13,341 nt of DNA from an uncultured Candidatus Melainabacteria bacterium (GTDB taxonomy: Bacteria > Cyanobacteriota > Vampirovibrionia > Gastranaerophilales > Gastranaerophilaceae). Position 1 is the first letter of the stretch; the number at the start of each line of letters is the position of its first letter. The notes beneath the pieces are model-generated. The model saw only the letters and a list, made by a program, of their open reading frames with translations. It ran no database searches and was not told where the DNA came from. The stretch covers positions 1 to 13,341 of the forward strand of contig CAKUZO010000049.1 of the NCBI GenBank assembly GCA_934717895.1, given 5' to 3'. Of this stretch, positions 7,727 through 13,341 are shown piece by piece. The position numbers and the translations under genes were made by a program.

Positions 7727-8785
7727 ATGAAGAAAATAATTGTTTCAGCACTTTTGCTAACGCTTTCTACTACTGCTGTTTGGGCAGGTGAGATGTATTC
7801 TGTCCGAGATTTGCGCAAGATGAATATTGTGGCAAATTCTCCTATTCGCAAGACGGATTTTGAGAATGCTAAGAAAATTATGCTTAGCGTTCATCAAAAA
7901 ACTGCGGAAGGTGTTCAAAATGGCAAAGGGCCTTTTTATGCTGAAATTTATGATAATAACGGCAATTTGGTCGTGTCATCTTCAAACAGTGTTGTGGAAG
8001 ATCAATGCGCGCTTTATCATGCTGAGGTTAATACGCTTCGAAAAGCTTATGAAAAGTACAAACAGTACGACTTGGCGCCTGAAAATCTTTCGATTTATGT
8101 GAATGCGGAGCCTTGCATAATGTGCGCCGGAGCGATTATGTGGTCAGGGGTTAAGACAATATATTTTGGCGTTCCGTCAAAAGATGTTGAGCGCATTACT
8201 GGCTTTGACGAAGGTTATAAGCCGGACTGGATTAAAGAATTTAAAAAACGCGGAATTACGGTATACGGAAACATTGAAAAAGCAGCTGGTGAAAAGGTCT
8301 TAGAGGATTATGTAAACGGCGGGCATGAGATTTACAAACCTACACGTGATGGGCATGAAAAACTTATTGGAATGCCAAATCCTTGGACAGATTGCGGAGA
8401 TGATTTCAAATGTGGGGAAAATGTTGCAGGGTTTGATTTTCCGTTGAGCCTTTCAAACTATTCAATTCGTGCGATGAAAGGAATGTTTGAGATAACTTAC
8501 CCGCTGGACGAAACCCGAAATGTGACAGTCCGCAAGAGTTTTGACGAGTCGAATAGTGGCGATAACAGCGGAGATTATAACAAATACTCTAATAACGGCA
8601 TTTATACCTTGAAAAACGGTGTGGATATAAATATTCGTGGCGACAAGGATAAAATTTATGTAATGTATTTTATGGCTGAATCTGGCGTGTATTCTGCAAG
8701 ATGTGAACAGGGTATGAGCAAGAAAGAAGCCGAAGGCGTGTTTAACGTTATCCGAGAAGCCGAAGAGCCACGAGGGATAGAGTAA
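7727..8785 (+). CDS. Exported guanine-deaminase-like protein with extra C-terminal domain
   Basis: From the ATG at 7727 (GAGGGTG directly upstream; an in-frame TTG at 7715 lacks a site) the protein has 352 residues. It opens with a clear signal peptide: MKK, a hydrophobic run, and a probable cut after AVWA at residue 20. Residues about 40-200 form a cytidine-deaminase-fold domain with the zinc ligands His98 and proton-shuttling Glu100 in HAEV, and Cys130 and Cys133 in PCIMC. GPF near 68 and TGFDEG near 158-163 are closest to GuaD-type guanine deaminases. Residues about 215-345 are a second domain starting MPNPWTDC, with MFEITYPL, VTVRKS and SGDYNKY. It resembles, from memory, DUF4367-type domains of exported Firmicute proteins. 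Such deaminases are normally cytoplasmic and single-domain. It is the last gene of the 5523-8785 run. Substrate is unproven; free purines or nucleosides in the envelope are possible. Confidence 0.8.
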   Translation: MKKIIVSALLLTLSTTAVWAGEMYSVRDLRKMNIVANSPIRKTDFENAKKIMLSVHQKTAEGVQNGKGPFYAEIYDNNGNLVVSSSNSVVEDQCALYHAEVNTLRKAYEKYKQYDLAPENLSIYVNAEPCIMCAGAIMWSGVKTIYFGVPSKDVERITGFDEGYKPDWIKEFKKRGITVYGNIEKAAGEKVLEDYVNGGHEIYKPTRDGHEKLIGMPNPWTDCGDDFKCGENVAGFDFPLSLSNYSIRAMKGMFEITYPLDETRNVTVRKSFDESNSGDNSGDYNKYSNNGIYTLKNGVDINIRGDKDKIYVMYFMAESGVYSARCEQGMSKKEAEGVFNVIREAEEPRGIE

Positions 8786-8791
8786 ATGCAT

Positions 8792-8811
8792 GTTGGCCGG
8801 CATGGCCTGAC
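8792..8811 (+). repeat. Imperfect GC-rich hairpin, possible decayed REP-like copy
   Basis: GTTGGCC (8792-8798) pairs with GGCC-T-GAC (8804-8811) with one bulged T and one G-T pair, around the loop GGCAT. Its right arm resembles that of the palindrome at 5484-5490 and its left arm starts like the one at 5417. There is no GTAG head and no T-run. It lies just after the deaminase stop codon and before the tRNA promoter. Confidence 0.3.
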
Positions 8812-8819
8812 GATATAAC

Positions 8820-8848
8820 TTGAAATTTTTCATAATTTTTTATATTAT
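8820..8848 (+). promoter_or_regulatory. Promoter of tRNA-Leu
   Basis: TTGAAA (8820-8825) and TATTAT (8843-8848) each match the sigma-70 consensus at five of six positions, with the ideal 17-base spacer. The expected start near 8855 leaves a short 5' leader before the tRNA at 8869. Confidence 0.6.
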
Positions 8849-8868
8849 ATTGAATAATGAACCGATTT

Positions 8869-8950
8869 GTCGGAGTGGTGGAACTGGTAGACACGTACGT
8901 TTCAGGTGCGTATGGAGAAATCTTTGAGGGTTCGAGCCCCTTCTCCGACA
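8869..8950 (+). tRNA. tRNA-Leu (anticodon CAG)
   Basis: The 82-base gene folds as a class II tRNA. The acceptor GTCGGAG (8869-8875) pairs with CTCCGAC (8943-8949), with discriminator A at 8950, as expected for leucine. The anticodon stem TACGT/GCGTA holds the loop TTCAGGT with CAG at 8903-8905, which reads CUG codons. The T arm is GAGGG-TTCGAGC-CCCTT, and a long variable arm lies around 8912-8925. The D arm carries GGTGGAACTGGTAGACAC, usual for tRNA-Leu. CCA is not encoded, so it must be added by the CCA enzyme. No strong terminator follows. Confidence 0.95.
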
Positions 8951-9015
8951 TTTTGTTTAAAATCTTAGCAAAACATTTTAATTATCCTCTGGATAAGGTA
9001 TTAGATTGTATAGAC

Positions 9016-9043
9016 TTGAAAAATTAAAAAAACATGATATAAT
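9016..9043 (+). promoter_or_regulatory. Strong extended -10 promoter directly before a small ORF
   Basis: TTGAAA (9016-9021), a 16-base spacer and a perfect TATAAT (9038-9043) preceded by TGA give an extended -10 promoter. Transcription should begin 6-8 bases after the hexamer, at about 9049-9051. That is at the ATG of the next ORF (9050). Confidence 0.65.
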
Positions 9044-9049
9044 ATAGAT

Positions 9050-9286
9050 ATGAATGATGTTTCTAAGTTGTACAAAATATTGAGAAAGAGCAAAGTTTCG
9101 TTCGCTGAATTACAGTTTGTTATTAATAACGAACATGTAAAGTCTGTTGATGCGACAAAATCAGACAATGTTTTTTACACAAAATATGATGTGCATTTGA
9201 ATAATGGCGAACTTTATTATCTATCGGTGAAAAAGCCATTATCAATGCTTTTGAGTATTATTGCATCAAAAAAATCTTCCAATTAA
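9050..9286 (+). CDS. Small protein of unknown function (78 aa), probably leaderless
   Basis: I do not recognise this protein. It has a basic, amphipathic N-terminal helix (residues 3-14), then alternating polar and hydrophobic strands (17-62: AELQFVINNEHVKSVDA, FYTKYDVHLNNGELYYLSV) that suggest a small mostly beta fold. A hydrophobic helix with Lys-Lys flanks follows near the end (about 64-74). There are no Cys or His pairs for metal and no signal peptide. The gene is supported by the near-consensus promoter ending 6 bases before its ATG, and by codon use like its neighbours. No ribosome binding site precedes the ATG, since the expected transcript starts at it. It ends 8 bases from the convergent ricT, with no clear terminator between. 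A TA-rich chance ORF remains possible. Confidence 0.6.
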   Translation: MNDVSKLYKILRKSKVSFAELQFVINNEHVKSVDATKSDNVFYTKYDVHLNNGELYYLSVKKPLSMLLSIIASKKSSN

Positions 9287-9294
9287 GATGGGAA

Positions 9295-10218
9295 TTAGAC
9301 ATTACCCGTAGAGCTGTTTCTGTCGTCTTCTAGCTGTTTAATATCAATATTGTTATCGTCAGTGTAGGTGTTCATTACCGGAACATCGATTTCTACATTG
9401 ACATCTGCATCAACCATTTCGATATCGTTTTTGAAAAATTCTTTTGTTTTGCCATCTTCCATTTTGACCGCAACTTTTCCGCTCATAAACTGCAAGTAGC
9501 AAACCTTGCCGAGTCCGTCAGGTGTCATAACTGATGAGCCGACAGGCGGCATTCCTTTTGCAGCATCTATGTAGTTTGAGTATTCGTAAGTCAAGCAACA
9601 TAACAAACGCCCGCAAGTTCCGGAAATTTTCCCCGGAGCAATCGGCATTCCCTGATCTTTTGCAAGTTTTACGTTTATTGTGGCAAATTTTCTTAAATAG
9701 CTTGAACAACAGAAAGGTCTTCCGCAAACTCCACAACCTTCTAAGATTGAGGTTTCGTCACGAACTCCGATGTGGCGAAGATCGATTCTGACCCTTGTGA
9801 AAACTTGGGTTAAATCCTTCAACAACGCCCTAAAATCAACTCTTTCCGGCGCTGTGTAGTAGAAAGTTATTTTGCGTCTGTCGAACGTAATTCGGCATTG
9901 AACCAAATTCATATTCAATTTGTGTTGTTGAACAAGAGCTTGGCATTTGAAAAACGATTGCACTTCCTCTTTTTTTATATCGTCAAGTGTCTGCAAGTCG
10001 CGCTGAGAAAGTGTTCTGATAACGTGGAAGGGCTCCGGTTTGTTTTTTGAATGCTCCCAAAGTTTTTCGATTTTAGAATTTACGATAAAAGCTTTCAGAG
10101 CTTCTTCGCCCTTTTCTGTTCTGACAAGCACCATTTGACCGTCTTCAATGTGGATTGTTTCCGGTACATTCAAAGGGTAAAATGTGTTTTTCAAATATTT
10201 TACGGCAAACTTAAACAT
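9295..10218 (-). CDS. ricT: PSP1-domain protein, RicT (YaaT) homologue
   Basis: The 307-residue protein has the PSP1 core in its central part (about 60-215) with the cysteine pattern of RicT: Cys162 and Cys165 (GCGVCGR), Cys170-Cys171 (PFCCSS), Cys202 and Cys207-Cys208 (TCGRLLCC). In Bacillus subtilis RicT (about 275 residues) works with RicA and RicF in an iron-sulfur complex that helps RNase Y process mRNAs and affects phosphorelay signalling. The C-terminal tail from about 265 is acidic and low-complexity, longer than usual. Its ATG overlaps the gpsA 3' end by 8 bases, with GAAGAAG-type purines upstream, so it is the last gene of the ribH-murQ-gpsA-ricT run. RicA and RicF genes are not in the window; many lineages have PSP1 proteins without them. 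Confidence 0.9.
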   Translation of the reverse strand: MFKFAVKYLKNTFYPLNVPETIHIEDGQMVLVRTEKGEEALKAFIVNSKIEKLWEHSKNKPEPFHVIRTLSQRDLQTLDDIKKEEVQSFFKCQALVQQHKLNMNLVQCRITFDRRKITFYYTAPERVDFRALLKDLTQVFTRVRIDLRHIGVRDETSILEGCGVCGRPFCCSSYLRKFATINVKLAKDQGMPIAPGKISGTCGRLLCCLTYEYSNYIDAAKGMPPVGSSVMTPDGLGKVCYLQFMSGKVAVKMEDGKTKEFFKNDIEMVDADVNVEIDVPVMNTYTDDNNIDIKQLEDDRNSSTGNV

Positions 10219-11212
10219 ATCTTTCTTCTTCTTTTAACTTTCTGTTCATTAGTTTTTCAAGCAACGCTTGTGGAGTAATATCTGTGTAAACTGCCTCATA
10301 GATTGCGTTTGATACTGGAACTTCGATATCAAGTTTCTTTGCAAGTTCGCAAATTGCTTTTGAAGTTTTTACACCTTCTGCAACAGAGCCGAGTTCTGCA
10401 AGAATATCGTTGATTTTCTTGCCTTTCGCAAGCATTGAACCTACTGTGTAGTTTCTTGACATTGGGCTTGAACAAGTCGCAATCAAGTCGCCCATACCAG
10501 ACAAACCGTATAATGTAGAAGGGTTTGCGCCGAGTGTGATACTTACACGAACGATTTCTGCCATTCCACGAGTCAAAAGAGTTCCGGCACAGTTGTCGCC
10601 CAAGCCCATTGTGTGTGCAAAGCCTGATGCGATAGCAATGACGTTTTTCAATGAACCGCCAAGTTCTACGCCGATTACGTCAGTGTTTGTGTAAAGCCTG
10701 AATTTTGAAGGCACATTCATTGCTTTTTGTACGAATTCTGCAATTTTAATATCTTCGCAAGCCACAGATGCAGCTGTTGGAAGCCCTGCTAATACTTCTT
10801 TTGCAAGAGTTGGACCTGATAGAATTGCAAGTTTTTGCTCCGGTAAAACTTCTTTGATAACTTCAGACATTCTCATCAATGACGGAACTTCAATCCCTTT
10901 TGAAGCGTTTACCAAAATCTGCTCAGATTTAATTCCTGCTTCTTTAAGTTTTTCGCAAACATCACGTGTTCCTGATGTTGCGATTACTGATAAAATTATG
11001 TCTGCGTCAGAAATAGCTTCTTTTAGGTTTGAAGAAATTTCAACCTTGCTGTCAAGTTGAACTTCAAGCGGTTTTGATGTGTGTTTGTTTACACGTAAAT
11101 CGTCGGAGATGTCTTGTTCTCTGCCCCAAATCGTAATCTCATCAAAATTATTTGTCAAAAGCCATGCAAGGGTTAATCCCCAACAACCTGCTCCAAGTAC
11201 TGTTAATTTCAT
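10211..11212 (-). CDS. gpsA: Glycerol-3-phosphate dehydrogenase [NAD(P)+] (GpsA)
   Basis: GpsA reduces dihydroxyacetone phosphate to sn-glycerol 3-phosphate, the backbone for phospholipids, in the cytoplasm. The 333-residue length is standard. The N-terminal Rossmann motif is GAGCWG (7-12), where GAGSWG or GAGAWG is common. Lys105 (NASKGIE), Lys189 (GGSLKNVIAIA) and Asp242 (GLSGMGDLIATC) match the active site, and SRNY at 252-255 is the substrate/cofactor-binding Arg-Asn segment. AAAGGAGAG precedes the ATG at close spacing. It starts 10 bases after murQ and overlaps ricT. Metabolically it fits the plsX and fabH genes at the start of the window, but they are separate transcripts. Confidence 0.96.
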   Translation of the reverse strand: MKLTVLGAGCWGLTLAWLLTNNFDEITIWGREQDISDDLRVNKHTSKPLEVQLDSKVEISSNLKEAISDADIILSVIATSGTRDVCEKLKEAGIKSEQILVNASKGIEVPSLMRMSEVIKEVLPEQKLAILSGPTLAKEVLAGLPTAASVACEDIKIAEFVQKAMNVPSKFRLYTNTDVIGVELGGSLKNVIAIASGFAHTMGLGDNCAGTLLTRGMAEIVRVSITLGANPSTLYGLSGMGDLIATCSSPMSRNYTVGSMLAKGKKINDILAELGSVAEGVKTSKAICELAKKLDIEVPVSNAIYEAVYTDITPQALLEKLMNRKLKEEERYV

Positions 11213-11222
11213 AATCTCTCCT

Positions 11223-12116
11223 TTATACCGCCTGATAATTGTTCAATAGTTTTCTAAGGACACCACCGTGTTTTTTGAGTTCAAGTCTAGCTTGCTCGGC
11301 GTTTTCCTTCATCAAAATCATTGTAATTGCTGTTTTAATTTCCCAATCACATTTTAATAATGTTGAAAGAGCCACACTGTGTTGAGTTTTAGCAATTTCT
11401 GCCACAATCCTGATTGCTCTGTCTTTAAGTTTTTCGTTTGTTGCTTTAAGGTCAATCATAAAGTTTTCGTATGTTTTGCCGATTTTAATCATTGAACCTG
11501 TTGTCAACATATTCAAAATCATTTTTGTTGCAGTTCCTGCTTTGAGTCTTGATGAACCAGCGATAACTTCCGGCCCAACTTCTGCACAAATTACAAGTCC
11601 TGCGTCCTCTGCAATTTTGCCTTTTGAGTTGCAAGTAATTCCGATTGTTTTGCAGTTCACGTCCTCCGCTCTTTGCAAAACGCCTTGGATATATTTTGGA
11701 TTTCCGCTTGCAGAAATTACAACCGCAACATCGTCCTCAGTCAAAACTTTTGCATCTTCATAGCCTAGGTCAAAGTTATCTTCTGCGCCTTCAACAGCTG
11801 TTCTGAAAGCCTTGTCGCCACCAGCGATAGTTCCTTGAACCATGTCAGGTGAAACGCTGAATGTCGGAGGACATTCTGACGCATCTAAAACACCTAGTCT
11901 TCCTGATGTTCCGGCTCCAAAATAGAAAAGTCTTCCGCCTTTTAAAAATTGTTTTGCAATCAAGTCGATTGCCTCTGCAATGTGCTCTGTTTCTTCTTCC
12001 ACGGCAAGAGCTACAAGCTTGTCTTCCTCGTTCATTTTTCTAACCATTTCAACAGTCGAAAGAATGTCAATATCTTTCGTATTTTCGTTTCTGTACTCGG
12101 TAATCACTTCACTCAT
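11223..12116 (-). CDS. murQ: N-acetylmuramic acid 6-phosphate etherase (MurQ)
   Basis: MurQ removes the lactyl ether from MurNAc-6-phosphate to give GlcNAc-6-phosphate, in recycling or scavenging of cell wall. The 297-residue length is normal. The SIS-domain signature GAGTSGRLGVLDASECPP lies at 67-84 with the catalytic Glu81, and the second acid is Glu112 in AVEGAEDN. IAGGDKAF and SASGNPKYI bind the sugar phosphate. A C-terminal helical segment follows. GGAAGGG about 7 bases before the ATG supports the start. It lies 42 bases after ribH and 10 before gpsA. The usual partners (MurNAc PTS, AnmK, NagZ, MurR) are not in the window, so the route that supplies MurNAc-6P is not visible. Confidence 0.96.
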   Translation of the reverse strand: MSEVITEYRNENTKDIDILSTVEMVRKMNEEDKLVALAVEEETEHIAEAIDLIAKQFLKGGRLFYFGAGTSGRLGVLDASECPPTFSVSPDMVQGTIAGGDKAFRTAVEGAEDNFDLGYEDAKVLTEDDVAVVISASGNPKYIQGVLQRAEDVNCKTIGITCNSKGKIAEDAGLVICAEVGPEVIAGSSRLKAGTATKMILNMLTTGSMIKIGKTYENFMIDLKATNEKLKDRAIRIVAEIAKTQHSVALSTLLKCDWEIKTAITMILMKENAEQARLELKKHGGVLRKLLNNYQAV

Positions 12117-12132
12117 AATTTTACCCTTCCAC

Positions 12133-12145
12133 GTGCGAATTGCAC
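12133..12145. other. 13-base quasi-palindrome between ribH and murQ
   Basis: GTGCGAATTGCAC has five of six half-site pairs symmetric around base 12139. It lies between the ribH stop and the murQ ribosome binding site. It could be a small operator or a short hairpin; no known regulator site was recognised and chance is possible. Confidence 0.25.
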
Positions 12146-12158
12146 ATTACAATAAACA

Positions 12159-12620
12159 CTAAACTAATTTTAAAAGATTTGCCATTTCGATAGCGGCTTT
12201 TGCAGCGTCAGAACCTTTGTTACCTGCTTTCGTGCCAGCTCTTTCGATAGCTTGTTCGATATTGTCGGTTGTTAATACGCCGAAAATTACCGGAACTTCT
12301 GTTTGCAAGCTAACCTGTGCAACACCTTTTGAAACTTCTGCACAAACATAATCATAGTGAGAAGTTGAACCTTTAATTACTGCACCAAGCGTAATTACGG
12401 CATTGTATTTGCCTGTTTTGGCGAATTTTAAAGCAGCAATAGGAATTTCAAATGCTCCTGGAACTCTTACAACATCAATATTGTCCTCAGAAACTCCGTG
12501 GCGTCTAAGTTCGTCAATTGCGCCAGACAATAGTTTTGAACCTATAAAGTCGTTGAATCTTGATAATATGATACAGAATTTTTCGTTACCTGCAACCAGT
12601 TGTCCTTCAAAAGTTTTCAT
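12159..12620 (-). CDS. ribH: 6,7-dimethyl-8-ribityllumazine synthase (RibH)
   Basis: RibH condenses the ribityl-aminouracil intermediate with 3,4-dihydroxy-2-butanone 4-phosphate, the penultimate step of riboflavin synthesis, in a pentamer or 60-mer shell. The 153 residues are the usual size. Conserved parts are RFND (21-24), VPGAFEIP (53-60), [14 protein letters not shown] (79-92) with the catalytic His88, GVLTTDN (114-120) and Arg127. AAAGGAG precedes the ATG. It is the first gene of the run into murQ, with a promoter just upstream. The leader is too short for an FMN riboswitch, and no ribD, ribE or ribBA gene is in the window, so riboflavin genes are scattered in this genome. Confidence 0.97.
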   Translation of the reverse strand: MKTFEGQLVAGNEKFCIILSRFNDFIGSKLLSGAIDELRRHGVSEDNIDVVRVPGAFEIPIAALKFAKTGKYNAVITLGAVIKGSTSHYDYVCAEVSKGVAQVSLQTEVPVIFGVLTTDNIEQAIERAGTKAGNKGSDAAKAAIEMANLLKLV

Positions 12621-12639
12621 TTTTCTCTCCTTTGTGCAT

Positions 12640-12668
12640 ATTATACGATATATTGGTCTTTTTTACAA
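12640..12668 (-). promoter_or_regulatory. Promoter of the ribH-murQ-gpsA-ricT run
   Basis: On the minus strand TTGTAA (12668-12663) and a perfect TATAAT (12645-12640) are separated by 17 bases. The expected start is near 12633, leaving a leader of about a dozen bases with AAAGGAG before the ribH ATG. A palindrome TTACGTAA (12671-12678) abuts the -35 side and could be an operator (inference). Confidence 0.6.
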
Positions 12669-12735
12669 CCTTACGTAAAGATATATCACGATTTATACAG
12701 GTTTTGACAAAAAAATTTTAAGAATAATTTGTTAT

Positions 12736-12777
12736 AAAAAACAGGACATTTGATATTTTCATGTGTCCTGTTTTTTT
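12736..12777 (-). terminator. Intrinsic terminator of the sigma factor gene
   Basis: A 13-pair perfect inverted repeat, 12736-12748 with 12764-12776, has a 15-base loop. The core is CAGGACA/TGTCCTG flanked by A and T runs on both sides. On the minus strand it ends in TTTTTT about 50 bases after the sigma factor stop codon. It is symmetric, so it could act in both directions. Confidence 0.88.
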
Positions 12778-12799
12778 ATAATTATATTGTATTGAAAAT

Positions 12800-13341
12800 T
12801 TAACCTTCAACGTATTCTTTCAATCGTTTGCTTCTGTTAGGGTGACGAAGTTTTCTCAACGCCTTAGCTTCAATTTGTCTGATACGTTCACGAGTAACGC
12901 CGAACAACTGTCCAACTTCTTCCAAAGTTCTTTGGCGTCCGTCGTCCATACCGAAACGCAATCTCAAAACGTCACGTTCTCTTGGTGATAATGTGCATAA
13001 AACTTCTGCCAAATCTTCTCTCAAAAGTTCTGATGCAACTGTCTTAATCGGTGCATCTGCTTCTTTATCTTCAATAAAGTCACCTAAACGAGAATCTTCT
13101 TCTTTTCCGATTGGAGTTTCCAATGACAAAGGTTCTTGCGCAATTTTAATGATTTCACGAAGTTTTGGAATAGAAACATTCATCTCAATTGCCAATTCGT
13201 CCTCTGTTGGTTTTCTTGAAAGTTCTTGTGCCAAGCGTCTTGTAACTTTTTTCAACTTGTTAATCGTTTCAACCATGTGAACAGGAATACGAATTGTTCT
13301 TGCTTGATCAGCAATTGCTCTTGTAATCGCTTGTCTAATCC
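12800..13341 (-). CDS. rpoD: Primary sigma factor RpoD/SigA, C-terminal part (5' end outside window)
   Basis: The frame is open to the right edge, so the gene is truncated there and the internal ATG at 13276 is not its start. The visible 179 residues begin in region 2.4 ([19 protein letters not shown], the -10 binding helix). They continue through region 3 ([21 protein letters not shown]) and the 3.2 linker ([15 protein letters not shown]) to region 4 ([15 protein letters not shown]), with the -35 binding helix-turn-helix [30 protein letters not shown]. These match group 1 sigma factors, which direct housekeeping transcription; the near-consensus promoters in this window fit that. It ends LKEYVEG. 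A strong terminator follows. Confidence 0.95.
   Translation of the reverse strand, partial: IRQAITRAIADQARTIRIPVHMVETINKLKKVTRRLAQELSRKPTEDELAIEMNVSIPKLREIIKIAQEPLSLETPIGKEEDSRLGDFIEDKEADAPIKTVASELLREDLAEVLCTLSPRERDVLRLRFGMDDGRQRTLEEVGQLFGVTRERIRQIEAKALRKLRHPNRSKRLKEYVEG

Noticed and set aside
5523..8785. Anti-phage defence island built on an HD protein and nucleotide enzymes
   Set aside because: HD and deaminase domains occur in defence systems, but here the HD protein matches a housekeeping exoribonuclease and the deaminase is exported. No effector, transposase or mobile-element sign accompanies them.
8462..8833. Minus-strand open frame of 123 residues over the end of the deaminase gene
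   Set aside because: It is antisense to the C-terminal domain and lacks a start site and family features; codon use supports the plus strand.
8951..9015. Terminator after the tRNA
   Set aside because: Only a weak TTTTG/CAAAA pairing is visible, without a GC-rich stem or proper T-run.
12600..12668. FMN riboswitch before ribH
   Set aside because: The promoter leaves only about a dozen bases of leader, and no conserved FMN aptamer sequence is present.
12704..12737. Plus-strand promoter starting with TTGACA at 12704-12709
   Set aside because: The -35 is perfect, but no -10 lies at 16-18 bases; the nearest TTATAA is about 22 bases away. Transcription would run directly into the terminator and antisense to the sigma factor gene.
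12800..13276. Taking the ATG at 13276 as the start of the sigma factor gene
   Set aside because: The frame continues upstream with conserved region 2.4 sequence to the window edge, so the gene is simply cut by the boundary.

Overview
This AT-rich window looks like chromosomal housekeeping DNA from a gut-type bacterium. No phage, transposase, CRISPR or plasmid gene is visible. The C-terminal part of a primary sigma factor, a RicT/PSP1 protein, MurQ, a short class I ketol-acid reductoisomerase and strong AAAGGAG-type ribosome binding sites fit either a low-GC Firmicute-like lineage or the non-photosynthetic cyanobacterial relatives (Melainabacteria/Vampirovibrionia, e.g. Gastranaerophilales). 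I lean to the latter, but this is an impression; nothing here is diagnostic.

Layout. (1) Bases 1-2262, plus strand: the 3' end of a probable plsX, then fabH and fabD (initiation of fatty acid and phospholipid synthesis). A structured 103-base spacer separates fabH from fabD, and a strong intrinsic terminator closes the run. (2) Bases 2297-4227, minus strand: a ZIP-family metal transporter followed by a radical SAM/SPASM enzyme. (3) Bases 4333-5358, plus strand: a lone ilvC, divergent from the ZIP gene. (4) Bases 5359-5522: a spacer with short direct repeats and two REP-like palindromes. (5) Bases 5523-8785, plus strand: a tightly packed four-gene run. It holds a YhaM-like OB-fold/HD protein, two tandem divergent thymidylate-kinase-like P-loop kinases, and an exported guanine-deaminase-like protein with an extra C-terminal domain. 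(6) Bases 8820-9286: a tRNA-Leu(CAG) with its own promoter, then a 78-residue unknown gene whose promoter puts the transcript start at or next to the ATG, so it is probably leaderless. (7) Bases 9295-12620, minus strand: ribH-murQ-gpsA-ricT, compact, with a recognisable promoter before ribH. (8) Bases 12736-13341, minus strand: the 3' part of the primary sigma factor gene with its terminator.

How the genes work together. The fab genes and gpsA feed membrane lipid synthesis. ribH, ilvC and murQ cover flavin, branched-chain amino acid and cell-wall recycling steps. The least ordinary part is 5523-8785. Its gene set suggests handling of nucleotides: RNA or nucleotide hydrolysis, two nucleotide-kinase-like enzymes, and a deaminase outside the cytoplasm. 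The kinases lack the canonical REPG motif and the deaminase is an unusual secreted fusion, so the real substrates are open. I found no convincing anti-phage or other accessory system; this cluster is the best candidate for something undescribed.
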